This document shows, in pieces, positions 14,862 to 23,205 of a DNA stretch of 33,427 nucleotides. A program made the translations under genes and the position numbers. The stretch spans positions 1-33,427 of the forward strand of contig JAUWHX010000033.1 in assembly GCA_030605695.1 (NCBI GenBank). The letters are read 5' to 3'. The notes under the pieces are model-generated. The model worked only from the letters and a program-made list of their open reading frames with translations. It did not search any database and was not told the origin of the DNA. This DNA is from a bacterium. Its GTDB lineage: Bacteria; Hydrothermota; UBA3073; JACQXS01. Within the stretch, counting starts at the first letter, position 1. Each line of letters begins with the position of its first letter.

Positions 14862-15944
14862 TTACCAACTATAAATTGCTTTCCTTGACAAAGCCTTTAA
14901 TATTTCTTCTTGAATCTTTATCCTCTGTTTCAAATTTTCTTTTGGCCAATTTAAATACGAATATTCAAAATTAAACCAAGGTAAATGAACAAGTTTTTCC
15001 CATAGCCAAGACTTAACGGGTTTTTCGCTATATGGATTTTCAAATATTATAGTATTTCTTGGCAGAGAAATTATAACCGCATCAAACAGAGAAATTATAA
15101 CTGTATCAAATTTTGTATTTTGTCTAAAGCGACCATCCCCTCTCATTTGGATTGGAGGAATTTCATGTCTTATTTCTGTAGTTTGTCTTTCAAATATTGG
15201 TGCTCCTTCCCATCCATAAAAAGCATACCAAAATTCTCCTGCAAAAAATTTGCCATTCCCAGAACTCACGGGTAAAACACTATCTACACCAATTCCTAAA
15301 TTCCAAATTTCATCCTGAAAATCCAGCCACAAGATTGATGTATTCTCTTCGCTTGCTTGTTTTTCACTTTCTTTTATTGAGGCAAGTACACTTATAACTT
15401 TTTCGGCTATATTTTCCCCTCTGTTGGGTTTACCGAATGGTCTCACAAAGTGTTCTCCAATAATGCCTTTTCGCCCTTCCTTTAGCTTAGTCATTTCGTT
15501 ATAGAATTCTGCCAAATCGCGAGATTCTTCGCCATGCAATTGCTTACTGTAAACTTCCACCCATATTTCTTCACTGTTCTCCTTAACTACAAAGTCAGGT
15601 GTAGGAGAAGATTTTTTCGGCACTGATTTGACTAAAGTAGTAGATTCTAATAAATAACCATAAGCCCTAATTTCACCTAAAGCGCTTGAGGAGGATGAAT
15701 AATGCTTGGTATTAAGAAGTTTTGGTGGTTTTCCTTTTCGCCCTTTTTTCATTTTTTCAAACCAGGGCTTATCTTTCATAAGAATATATTTTAAAGCTCT
15801 CTCTGTATTCGCGACGACTTGCAAATCTTTATCATTTTTCGGAAAAAGCAAACGTTTCAAAGGATGCTGTCTATCTTTTATCTCTGTTTTATAGATTGAT
15901 TCAATTTCTGACTTTGTAAATTGAGATTTTAATATGTTACTCAT
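14862..15944 (-). CDS. Unknown protein with PD-(D/E)XK nuclease-like motif
   Basis: I do not recognise a named family for this 360-residue soluble protein. The middle reads SSSALGEIRAYGYLLES (Glu91, Glu100), then PKKSSPTPDFVVKENSEEIW followed by VEVYSKQL. An early Glu, a PD motif (Asp117) and a strand with Glu130 and Lys134 recall the restriction-endonuclease-like fold, although EVYSK differs from the usual ExK spacing. The C-terminal half is rich in aromatic residues (AGEFWYAFYGWEGAP) and ends in amphipathic helices. It has no signal peptide. It interrupts the efflux cluster between the MacB-type permease (91 bp upstream) and the propeller gene (138 bp downstream), so it may be an insertion. 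An 8-residue tandem duplication is present (VIISLFDAVIISL). Confidence 0.6.
   Translation of the reverse strand: MSNILKSQFTKSEIESIYKTEIKDRQHPLKRLLFPKNDKDLQVVANTERALKYILMKDKPWFEKMKKGRKGKPPKLLNTKHYSSSSSALGEIRAYGYLLESTTLVKSVPKKSSPTPDFVVKENSEEIWVEVYSKQLHGEESRDLAEFYNEMTKLKEGRKGIIGEHFVRPFGKPNRGENIAEKVISVLASIKESEKQASEENTSILWLDFQDEIWNLGIGVDSVLPVSSGNGKFFAGEFWYAFYGWEGAPIFERQTTEIRHEIPPIQMRGDGRFRQNTKFDTVIISLFDAVIISLPRNTIIFENPYSEKPVKSWLWEKLVHLPWFNFEYSYLNWPKENLKQRIKIQEEILKALSRKAIYSW
15064..15111. repeat. 24 bp tandem duplication inside the nuclease-like gene
   Basis: AGAGAAATTATAACCGCATC plus four bases is followed at once by a copy with four base differences. It adds eight residues in frame, giving two successive VIISL strands. 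Confidence 0.75.
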
Positions 15945-16035
15945 ATATTTCTTTATCTTTAACTCTTTAGTAAAGAAAATCCCTTTCTTTCACAAAATCT
16001 TTTAATCTGTGGCTATTATTAACTGCATTCATCTG

Positions 16036-17295
16036 TTATTCCTGTCTTAATGCTTCTATTGGATTAAGTTTGCTTGCTTTCCTTGCAGGATAAATGCCAA
16101 AGAAAACTCCCACACCCACTGAAAACCCAATTCCGACTAATATACTCCAAAAAGGAGTGCTTGCAGGCAATGGAGTTAATGCACTTATAAGTTTTGACAA
16201 TCCAAAGCCCAAAAGGATTCCTATTATTCCTCCTGTCAGGGTTAAAACTATTGCTTCTATAAGGAATTGGAACATTATATCTTTGCGTTTAGCTCCTACA
16301 GCCATTCTAATTCCTATTTCTCTTGTTCGCTCGACCACCGAGACCAACATTATGTTCATTATACCAATCCCACCAACGAGAAGTGCAAGAGAAGCTATTC
16401 CTATCATCGCCATAAAAATACCTCTTGTTATCTTATTGTAAGCATCTAAAATCATCTGCTGAGTGTTAAGAGCGAAGTCATTCTCTTCGTTGAATCTACA
16501 TCCCCTTCGGGCTCGCAAAAGTTCCTCTATCTCCTGCTGTGCTTCCTTAACCGTATAGTCAGGATGAACTTGTGCAAGAGGAGAAGGAGCACCCCAAACA
16601 TGATATCGCCATCTCTTTCTAATAAATTTTTTCAGTGTAGTTAATGGAATGATAGCTTTATTATCCAAATTATGACCCATAAAACTTCCTTTCTCCTCTA
16701 AAATTCCAATTATAGTGAACTTATGGGGTCCTATACTAACATTCTTGCCCAAAGGGTCTTCACCTTTTTTAAATAAATTATCCACTATATATGGACCTAC
16801 AATCCCAACCTGACGCCTGAAAGCAATGTCAGTTTCTACAAATCCCCTACCTTTTATAATCGTATAATTAAGTATTTTAAGAGATTTTGGAGTTCCGCCT
16901 TCAATCTGTTGAATCTCAACTTTATTATCTCTATAGGTTATCTGTGCTCCTCTTGTAGATTGAGTAAGCGTAGCCAAATTGATACTTGGGAGTTCTTCAA
17001 TTGCAGAAGCATCCTTTTTAGTAAAATCTTTTCTTTTTGCAATTTCACGCCACTCTCTTCTACTCTTCCCTCCACCAGGACCCATCGTCATCCATTTATA
17101 CTTCTGCACATATATCGTATTGCTTCCCATACTGCCAAGAACTTTATAAACATACCTGTTCATTCCTTCAATAATTGACATCATAGTAATAACTGTCATA
17201 ACGCCAATGATAATCCCAAGTGTAGTGAGAAAAGTCCGCATCCTCTGAGCACGTAAAGAACGCAAAGCAGATTTAATATATATCAATGATTGCAT
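16036..17295 (-). CDS. ABC transporter permease, MacB/FtsX type
   Basis: The 419-residue protein has the MacB permease layout: a cytoplasmic N-terminus with one helix (about 20-42, MRTFLTTLGIIIGVMTVITM), a large periplasmic domain (about 45-285), and three C-terminal helices with VVERTREIGIRMAVGAKRKD between the first two. The end, YPARKASKLNPIEALRQE, is the family's conserved tail. It lacks an ATPase domain, so it should pair with the separate ATPase at 9893-10558. This class moves substrates out of the periplasm through TolC, or pulls lipoproteins, rather than pumping across the inner membrane. It starts 40 bp after the DUF4249-like gene. A CACAGATT-type repeat follows its stop. Confidence 0.92.
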   Translation of the reverse strand: MQSLIYIKSALRSLRAQRMRTFLTTLGIIIGVMTVITMMSIIEGMNRYVYKVLGSMGSNTIYVQKYKWMTMGPGGGKSRREWREIAKRKDFTKKDASAIEELPSINLATLTQSTRGAQITYRDNKVEIQQIEGGTPKSLKILNYTIIKGRGFVETDIAFRRQVGIVGPYIVDNLFKKGEDPLGKNVSIGPHKFTIIGILEEKGSFMGHNLDNKAIIPLTTLKKFIRKRWRYHVWGAPSPLAQVHPDYTVKEAQQEIEELLRARRGCRFNEENDFALNTQQMILDAYNKITRGIFMAMIGIASLALLVGGIGIMNIMLVSVVERTREIGIRMAVGAKRKDIMFQFLIEAIVLTLTGGIIGILLGFGLSKLISALTPLPASTPFWSILVGIGFSVGVGVFFGIYPARKASKLNPIEALRQE

Positions 17296-17335
17296 TATAT
17301 TTTATCTCTCAAGAGCTTAAACTTTTCAGCAATTC

Positions 17336-18052
17336 TCATTTCACATATACTTGAACTGACTCAACAACACAGGAGCCAAATACACTCGGAGCATCTTCCT
17401 CACCACCAGCTCCCGGTGGACCATCGCCTTCTTTTAAATAGTTATGGTAATTTTTATCAATAGCTACTACTTTTATAACATACTCTCCTGTATTTCCCAG
17501 GAAAAATGGCAAGATAGGGAAAATTGTGTCTATGGCGTTCATATTAGCACTAAAATGAGTGGTATCAACACGACTTGAAATATCTATAAAATAACTGGCA
17601 GCATTCTGGCTTCTTGTCCAGATTATCATAGGAAGATAGCCCCTCTTATCCAGTGTATCGCCTTCTTCGGGTTGAATAATGCTAAAAGTATCAGGAACAG
17701 TTGTTTCGCTATAAATCTCCTCTTCACCCGGAATAATGACCTTCAGATGATAAGTCTCCAACGGAAAAACCATCAGCGAATCCAATGGGCTAAAAAGTCC
17801 TGACTTATCTTCTATAGGAGCATATTCAATAGTATCTTCTGGTGTACTTACTACCACTTCGGCATTATTTATTCCAAGCCCTTCTTCTGGTAATTCTTTA
17901 TCTATTTCCCAGGAACGCTCAAGCTTAACAAGTGGATTCGAATAACCAGCAATGAATAGTGAAAATACTACTATTTGAGATTCAAACTGATACGGGGATT
18001 TATTACCACATCCCAGAAATAGAATAAATGCCCAAGCTAACCACTTTTTCAT
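17336..18052 (-). CDS. DUF4249-like lipoprotein
   Basis: From the ATG at 18052 the protein (238 residues) starts MKKWLAWAFILFLGCGNKSP, a lipoprotein signal with the lipid-bearing Cys near residue 15. The following domain (IVVFSLFIAGYSNPLVKLER, then NNAEVVVSTPEDTIEY, then LETYHLKVIIPGEEEIYSET) resembles DUF4249. Genes of that family in Bacteroidetes usually follow a TonB-dependent receptor with a carboxypeptidase-regulatory domain, exactly as here. An upstream ATG at 18076 is possible but would overlap the receptor gene by 23 bp; the chosen start is one base past the receptor stop. It is probably an outer-membrane partner of the receptor. The substrate is unknown. Confidence 0.75.
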   Translation of the reverse strand: MKKWLAWAFILFLGCGNKSPYQFESQIVVFSLFIAGYSNPLVKLERSWEIDKELPEEGLGINNAEVVVSTPEDTIEYAPIEDKSGLFSPLDSLMVFPLETYHLKVIIPGEEEIYSETTVPDTFSIIQPEEGDTLDKRGYLPMIIWTRSQNAASYFIDISSRVDTTHFSANMNAIDTIFPILPFFLGNTGEYVIKVVAIDKNYHNYLKEGDGPPGAGGEEDAPSVFGSCVVESVQVYVK

Positions 18053-18053
18053 C

Positions 18054-20294
18054 TTAAAATTTAATATTAAAACCAAGAGAAGGGAAGAGAGGAAACATTG
18101 TTACTGCTATTCGTTCAGGCGGGTCCTTTTCACAATCCCAGATATACAAGAAAACATTTTTATGATTATAAAGATTTATAACTCCTACAAAACATTCTCC
18201 CTTCAAGAATTTCCAGTTAAATGCTTTTTTAAGTCCCAAATCTGCTCGATGGTAAGCAGGATAACGATAATAATCTCTTGGTGCCGTAATGTATCTAGTG
18301 CTGGTAGTAGTGCTATCTCCTGAAAAATCATACTCGGTTCTGTGGTATCTGCCTCTCACTCCTGGATAAGGAAATCCAGTTCCAAGTTGCCACTTGAGAT
18401 TCGTGCTTAATCCCCAGGGAAGATTCACCTCAAATCCTAAACTCAGATTATGTCGTTGGTCATATCTTGGGCAAAAAGTCGTATCATTAAATGTCCGTTT
18501 GGTCAAAGACAAAGAGTAACTTATCCCACCAGAAAACTTGCCTGCTGTTTTTTTAAACATAAAGTCAAGACCTGTAGCATATCCTGAACCAGTATTAAAA
18601 GCATCATCGTCAAATGTTCCTTTTTCTTTTAGTTCTAAAAGATGCTCAAATGTTTTATAATATCCCTCAACAGTAAAATTGAGCGTATTGGAAATCCATT
18701 GCTCCACACCCAGAATGTAGTGTTTAGAAAGACCTGGAGCATAATTTTCTCCTGGCGGCAACCAAATATCAAAAATGTTAATCAATTCTTCACCACTGTG
18801 TACCGTAGCTAAAAATTGGCTGTAAAAACCAAAAGATGCATTGATTGCAGTATTGGGAGCCAGCCGATATTTTAATCCTAATCTTGGGTCCCATCTAAAA
18901 CGGGAACCTGGTGTGAAGTGAGTAGGTCGGATTCCTACTTGAAGAAAACATAAGGGGTTGATTTCCCATTTATCCTGAAGATAGAATGTCCGAACTATCG
19001 CTGTATCTACTTCATTCAAGAGTTTTATTGTGTCCATCTCAACTTCAAAGTCAAAAGTAATACTTTTTGCATCAAATCCAAAATCCAATGTATGGTTGGG
19101 TGCCAGAGCATAGGTAAAATCTCCTTTCACAGTGTAGTCAATAACTTCATCTTTAAAGCTGGAATTAGATTTAAAAAACTCAAGATTCATATTAGTATGG
19201 AAGTTGCTCCAGGCACAAAGAACTTCTCCATATAATTTGGGAGTTAAATATTGGAGCCACTTAGCAGAGAGTCCCCGATTCCCCCATCGCATATCCAATT
19301 GCCCAAGCTCTTTACCATCTTCTTCAATCGTATAATTGAAGACATCTTCTCCGAGCAGTCCAGCTAAAGTAACATTAGTATTTGCAGATAAATCAAAATT
19401 GACTTTCCCCATCCCATCATAGAAATAGTAAGGGAAAGAAAATTTGGTGTTTTTAAGAAGTTGGTCGAAATAAGTCCGCCTGATACTTGCCATCCAGGAC
19501 CCTTTTGCCAAAGGTCCTTCAAGAAGTGTTTTCGCAGATATAATACTAATACTTGAACTCGTTGAAAACTTTTTGCTATTTCCATCTTTTGAGGTAATAT
19601 TCAGAACCGATGACATTCTACCACCATATTTTGCTGGAAATCCTCCTGTCATAATCTCTGCGTCACTAATCGCATCCGTATTGAAAGTGCTGAAAAGACC
19701 TCCAAGATGAGAAGGATTATAAACAGTTATACCATCGAGTAGAATCAGATTCTGGTCTGGACTCCCACCTCTCACATAGAGCTGACTGGAAAAATCACTG
19801 GAGGCAATAACACCGGGCAGTAGTTGTAATGAACGGAATAGGTCTGTTTCTCCACCAACAACAGATGCTTTCTCTAAATCTGTTTTTCTCAAAGTATAAG
19901 TGCTTACGCTTACATCTCGCTCAAACTTCAATCGTTTTGCATTTACCGACACACTTTTTAATTGAATTGGGGATGGTTCAAGTTCAAAATTACATCGTAG
20001 AGTTTTGTTTGGCTCAACAATTATTTCTTTGCTTGACTCCTTATAACCCATATAGGAAGCAGTGATTATATACTTCTCAGCAGGAATATTCTCAATAAAG
20101 TAGTAACCCTTTTTATTGGATATCCCGCCAAATTTGGTTCTTTTAATAACAATATTGGCATAGGAGAGCTTCTTCCCATTAGAGGCATCCTTGATAAGTC
20201 CATTGATTTGACCAAAATCTTTGTTCTTTGCGAAAATCACGGAAGAAGAAAGAAGCAATACAGTTATAGATATTGCTTGATGTCTTTTGCTCAT
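18054..20294 (-). CDS. TonB-dependent outer-membrane receptor with carboxypeptidase-regulatory domain
   Basis: The 746-residue protein has a signal peptide (ISITVLLLSSSVIFAKN), a CarboxypepD_reg domain (about 27-110, INGLIKDASNGKKLSYANIV and YFIENIPAEKYIITASYMGY), a plug (about 130-225, LQLLPGVIASSDFSSQLYVR, then NLILLDGITVYNPSHLGGLF, then GGFPAKYGGRMSSVLNITSK) and a beta-barrel ending SLGFNIKF. It lacks an obvious TonB box. Such receptors import bulky ligands using TonB/ExbBD energy from the inner membrane, none of which is encoded in this window. It lies 117 bp after a MarR-type gene and one base before the DUF4249-like gene, in line with a receptor, lipoprotein and efflux cluster. No ribosome site is clear before the ATG. 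Confidence 0.92.
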   Translation of the reverse strand: MSKRHQAISITVLLLSSSVIFAKNKDFGQINGLIKDASNGKKLSYANIVIKRTKFGGISNKKGYYFIENIPAEKYIITASYMGYKESSKEIIVEPNKTLRCNFELEPSPIQLKSVSVNAKRLKFERDVSVSTYTLRKTDLEKASVVGGETDLFRSLQLLPGVIASSDFSSQLYVRGGSPDQNLILLDGITVYNPSHLGGLFSTFNTDAISDAEIMTGGFPAKYGGRMSSVLNITSKDGNSKKFSTSSSISIISAKTLLEGPLAKGSWMASIRRTYFDQLLKNTKFSFPYYFYDGMGKVNFDLSANTNVTLAGLLGEDVFNYTIEEDGKELGQLDMRWGNRGLSAKWLQYLTPKLYGEVLCAWSNFHTNMNLEFFKSNSSFKDEVIDYTVKGDFTYALAPNHTLDFGFDAKSITFDFEVEMDTIKLLNEVDTAIVRTFYLQDKWEINPLCFLQVGIRPTHFTPGSRFRWDPRLGLKYRLAPNTAINASFGFYSQFLATVHSGEELINIFDIWLPPGENYAPGLSKHYILGVEQWISNTLNFTVEGYYKTFEHLLELKEKGTFDDDAFNTGSGYATGLDFMFKKTAGKFSGGISYSLSLTKRTFNDTTFCPRYDQRHNLSLGFEVNLPWGLSTNLKWQLGTGFPYPGVRGRYHRTEYDFSGDSTTTSTRYITAPRDYYRYPAYHRADLGLKKAFNWKFLKGECFVGVINLYNHKNVFLYIWDCEKDPPERIAVTMFPLFPSLGFNIKF

Positions 20295-20410
20295 TATATT
20301 ATAAACGATGGCTCTTTTGATTTATTGTATATTATTTTACGCACCCAAATGTGCTTGCTTTTGAGCAATAATACTGTAATCTGCACCGTCGCCTAACAAA
20401 GTAATAGATA

Positions 20411-20869
20411 TCATATTTCTCTCCCATATTTTGATAGAATACTCGTAATACGATCTATTGCTTCCATAAATGCTTCTCTATCTTTTTCCTCAAATTTATT
20501 CAACACCTTTATCATGTGCTTCTTCTGAAAATCTTTCATTTTTCTCGACACTACTTTTCCCCTTGGAGTTAATTTGACCCTTATGGCTCTTCGGTCATTG
20601 GGATCACTGGTTCTACTGACCAACCCCCTTAACTCTAACCGGTCAATGATACGAGTCATCATAGCAAAGGAAATAGAGAGTTCTTTGGATATCTCGCTAA
20701 TCTTAAGGAGATTCTTATGTTCGGATATCGTCTTCAAAGTATGCATATGTGGTGGACCTAATTCCAGGTCCAAGAATTTTTTCGTTATTTTAGGCATCAA
20801 TCCCTTCACAGCTTCCGGCATTTCTTCCAACATTTTCTCAATGAATCGATTAACTTGCTCTTCTTTCAT
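20411..20869 (-). CDS. MarR-family transcriptional regulator
   Basis: The 152-residue protein is a winged-helix MarR-family regulator. The recognition region is LLKISEISKELSISFAMMTR followed by IIDRLELRGLVSR, and the wing is TSDPNDRRAIRVKLTPRGK with the conserved DxR. N- and C-terminal helices (VNRFIEKMLEEMPEAVKGLM and MKDFQKKHMIKVLNKFEEKD) form the dimer interface. MarR proteins usually repress their own gene and nearby efflux genes until a small ligand binds. Here it is the first gene of a minus-strand cluster containing a TolC/MacAB-type exporter. An inverted repeat abutting its -10 box is a plausible operator. The ligand is unknown. Confidence 0.93.
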   Translation of the reverse strand: MKEEQVNRFIEKMLEEMPEAVKGLMPKITKKFLDLELGPPHMHTLKTISEHKNLLKISEISKELSISFAMMTRIIDRLELRGLVSRTSDPNDRRAIRVKLTPRGKVVSRKMKDFQKKHMIKVLNKFEEKDREAFMEAIDRITSILSKYGREI

Positions 20870-20901
20870 TTCTCCCTCTCACCCTTCAATAAATTTAATT
20901 G

Positions 20902-20928
20902 ATTTACAAAATATTATCATTTGTAGAT
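20902..20928. promoter_or_regulatory. Candidate MarR operator
   Basis: ATTTACAAA (20902-20910) and TTTGTAGAT (20920-20928) form an inverted repeat with one mismatch and a 9 bp spacer, so half-sites are 18 bp apart centre to centre, as expected of a MarR dimer. It abuts the -10 box and covers the predicted transcription start of the MarR gene, which would give autorepression. Confidence 0.55.
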
Positions 20929-20956
20929 ATTATGCATAGTAAAATAAACTTGTCAA
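20929..20956 (-). promoter_or_regulatory. Promoter of the MarR/efflux cluster
   Basis: On the minus strand TTGACA (20951-20956) and CATAAT (20929-20934) are 16 bp apart; TAATAT with an 18 bp spacer is an alternative -10. A T-rich tract lies just upstream. This is the best promoter candidate for the MarR gene and perhaps the genes after it. Confidence 0.6.
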
Positions 20957-21003
20957 GTAAAAAATTCAACATTTTTTTATATTTTTTGTTGGAAACAAGC
21001 GAA

Positions 21004-21030
21004 TCGCAGGTCACAGACTCTACGAGAGGA
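21004..21030. repeat. CACAGACTCTACGAG repeat after the propeller gene stop
   Basis: CACAGACTCTACGAG (21012-21026) starts just after the stop of the propeller gene in minus-strand sense (TAG at 21031-21033) and matches the arms of the inverted repeat in the ruvB leader. Confidence 0.55.
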
Positions 21031-23118
21031 CTATCTTATTATTGCAATTTTGCCAATCCTACGCTCTCCACCCTTGATATAAACTGCAAATATATATACT
21101 CCGCTTGCCACAAATTCATTGCTCTCATTCTTAACATCCCAAGTCGTAGATTCTCGGATAGTCCTAACTTTCTTCCCGGAAAGTGTGTAAATGTTTATTT
21201 CTTCAAATTCTCTCTCACATACTTCCTTAAATATTATTCCATTATCTTTGTGTTTAGAGAATACAAAAGGATTTGGATACACCTTAACTTCAGGTTTTGG
21301 AAGAGGAATCTCAGCCTCAAATCTTGAAACTCCTCGTATAGTTCCAATCCATAAGACCCCTTGCTTCTCATCAAATCCAAGCCGAAGAACCTCTTTATCA
21401 ACAAGTCCATCCTCAATGCCATAATGTTCCCACATCCCGTCTGGCTTTAGCCTTTTAATGCCGACATCCTTTACCGCAAACCATATCCCTCCTGCAAGGT
21501 CTTTTGCAATATCTTGTACTGTTCCTCCCATATCAACTTTCGTATAGCTAATAGTTACTTCTCTATCAACAACCCGATAAATATCAGAATCTGTTCCTAC
21601 CCACACTTCTTCACCAAATGATTTTATAAACTTTATCGGCTCAATTGGAATCCCAGATACTCTGGAAAGTCCTCCTTCTTTTAAAAATATCCATAAACCA
21701 CTATCACGGTCTCCTACCCATACGCACCCATCCGGCGAAACCCAAATAGCCGTAACATTCTTGGTATAGTCATTTGAAATAGCAGTGTCTACAACATCAT
21801 TTCTTATCCTCCGTATATATCCATCTCCACACCCTATCCATACATTGTCATCTGTATCTAAGCAAGCGGTTGTAATACAATTTGCATTAGCGCCGCCATC
21901 AATCTTTAACTTAATTATAGAATCGTTCGGCATTATCTTTACTACTCCGACTTCCCCCTCCGGGTCCCAATTTCGCATCATCACCCATGCATTATTAACT
22001 TTATCTACAAGCACCCTGGTCGGTCCGCCTCCGACTCGTCCCCATTCGTTAGGATGATTATATATTTTCCATTTCCATTTTTTTTGAGTTCCATCATTGT
22101 ATAACTTGCTTACAGCCACACAGCCGGGCGTGAAATCGTGAGTGCTCCATAAGTTCCCATCTAAATCCACTGCAATAGAGGAAAAAACATTTGATGCCGG
22201 ACCCTCCGGGATGTAACTATGCAAATCAGCTCCATCATATGAGCAAATCCCATTCCCAAATGTCCCCATCCAAAGACAACTATCAAATGATACACTTCTT
22301 GTATCCATCCAAGAAATCTGACTCCACCATCCATACTCCCATTTTTTCGCTCCGAATGAAGTAGCCGCCCAAAATTCTGTAGCACTCCCATAAAAACCAT
22401 ATCCTCTTATCCATATTGTGTCGTTCTCTGAAGGACACCAATAATTTGCATCCACAATTTCCCATCCAGATGGTCCTAACCTTGCACTTCCTTTTATCGT
22501 TCCTGCCCAAACATATCCATCCCATTCTGCAATCGCAAGAACTGTATCATTCGGAAGCCCTGAATCAGTATTATATACCCTAAAAGAATCTCCTCCCTTT
22601 TTCATAACACCAATCCCCTTATGAGTCCCAAACCATATTGAATCACCTATTACCTGAATGCACTCAACTTCATTTGTCGGCTTAATATCAAATAACTTAC
22701 CACTACCATCTCCAGTAAATGGGTCTCCTTGCATATCATACATCCATACCTCTGCATTATCTGAAGTTCCCACCCATACAGTATCTCCATCTATAAACAG
22801 AGAACTCAAGTCATAACTTGGCAAGTTCTCTATGCTCGTAAAATTCCTTCGCTTATTCCCTCGCATTAAAGTAATCCCACTACCGGAACAAAGAAACCAG
22901 AAATTCCCATAATGGTCTATTTCTACTCCTCGCACGTCATTAGATAAGAGCCCATTTACATTCGTAATATGAGTAAAGCTTGTATCTTTCTTGTTGAAAA
23001 TTAATGCTCCACTGGTCGTTCCTATCAAAAGACTATCCCCACAATCTGCCATATCATAAATCTCCTTTGAATTCAAGAAACTTATCCATTGAGATATAAT
23101 AAATAAGATAATAATCAT
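21031..23118 (-). CDS. Exported two-component-regulator-type propeller protein with sorting tail
   Basis: The 695-residue protein begins with a hydrophobic signal (MIIILFIISQWISFLNS). It is then made of Reg_prop-like blades such as IYDMADCGDSLLIGTTSGAL, GLLSNDVRGVEIDHYGNFWF, VWVGTSDNAEVWMYD and GLVDKEVLRLGFDEKQGVLW, probably two seven-bladed propellers as in the sensor part of hybrid two-component systems. No kinase or regulator domain follows. The end, KVYPNPFVFSKHKD to RRIGKIAIIR, is a FlgD-like sorting domain of the type IX kind, so it is likely secreted or surface-bound. The predicted promoter would place the transcript start at the ATG, so it may be leaderless. Confidence 0.85.
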   Translation of the reverse strand: MIIILFIISQWISFLNSKEIYDMADCGDSLLIGTTSGALIFNKKDTSFTHITNVNGLLSNDVRGVEIDHYGNFWFLCSGSGITLMRGNKRRNFTSIENLPSYDLSSLFIDGDTVWVGTSDNAEVWMYDMQGDPFTGDGSGKLFDIKPTNEVECIQVIGDSIWFGTHKGIGVMKKGGDSFRVYNTDSGLPNDTVLAIAEWDGYVWAGTIKGSARLGPSGWEIVDANYWCPSENDTIWIRGYGFYGSATEFWAATSFGAKKWEYGWWSQISWMDTRSVSFDSCLWMGTFGNGICSYDGADLHSYIPEGPASNVFSSIAVDLDGNLWSTHDFTPGCVAVSKLYNDGTQKKWKWKIYNHPNEWGRVGGGPTRVLVDKVNNAWVMMRNWDPEGEVGVVKIMPNDSIIKLKIDGGANANCITTACLDTDDNVWIGCGDGYIRRIRNDVVDTAISNDYTKNVTAIWVSPDGCVWVGDRDSGLWIFLKEGGLSRVSGIPIEPIKFIKSFGEEVWVGTDSDIYRVVDREVTISYTKVDMGGTVQDIAKDLAGGIWFAVKDVGIKRLKPDGMWEHYGIEDGLVDKEVLRLGFDEKQGVLWIGTIRGVSRFEAEIPLPKPEVKVYPNPFVFSKHKDNGIIFKEVCEREFEEINIYTLSGKKVRTIRESTTWDVKNESNEFVASGVYIFAVYIKGGERRIGKIAIIR

Positions 23119-23125
23119 ATTTTAA

Positions 23126-23153
23126 ACTTTAATACTCTTATATAAAAATGCAA
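23126..23153 (-). promoter_or_regulatory. Possible leaderless promoter of the propeller gene
   Basis: On the minus strand AGAAAAAAGTTGCAT ends in a TTGCAT -35-like box (23148-23153), and TAAAGT follows after 16 bp (23126-23131). The predicted start is at about 23119, next to the ATG at 23118. The same A-tract/TTGCAT block occurs at 1398-1412. Confidence 0.4.
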
Positions 23154-23170
23154 CTTTTTTCTGCAATTTA

Positions 23171-23198
23171 TTGACATTTAATATTTACACAGTAAAAT
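23171..23198 (+). promoter_or_regulatory. Probable leaderless promoter of the PMT-type gene
   Basis: TTGACA (23171-23176) and TAAAAT (23193-23198) are 16 bp apart. The predicted transcription start (23204-23206) coincides with the ATG at 23206, and no ribosome site exists. Confidence 0.6.
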
Positions 23199-23205
23199 AA
23201 AATAG

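Noticed and set aside
20295-20410. Separate promoter for the TonB receptor gene
   Set aside because: A TATAAT-like box (20298-20303) is only 3 bases from the ATG and has no -35 partner at proper spacing.
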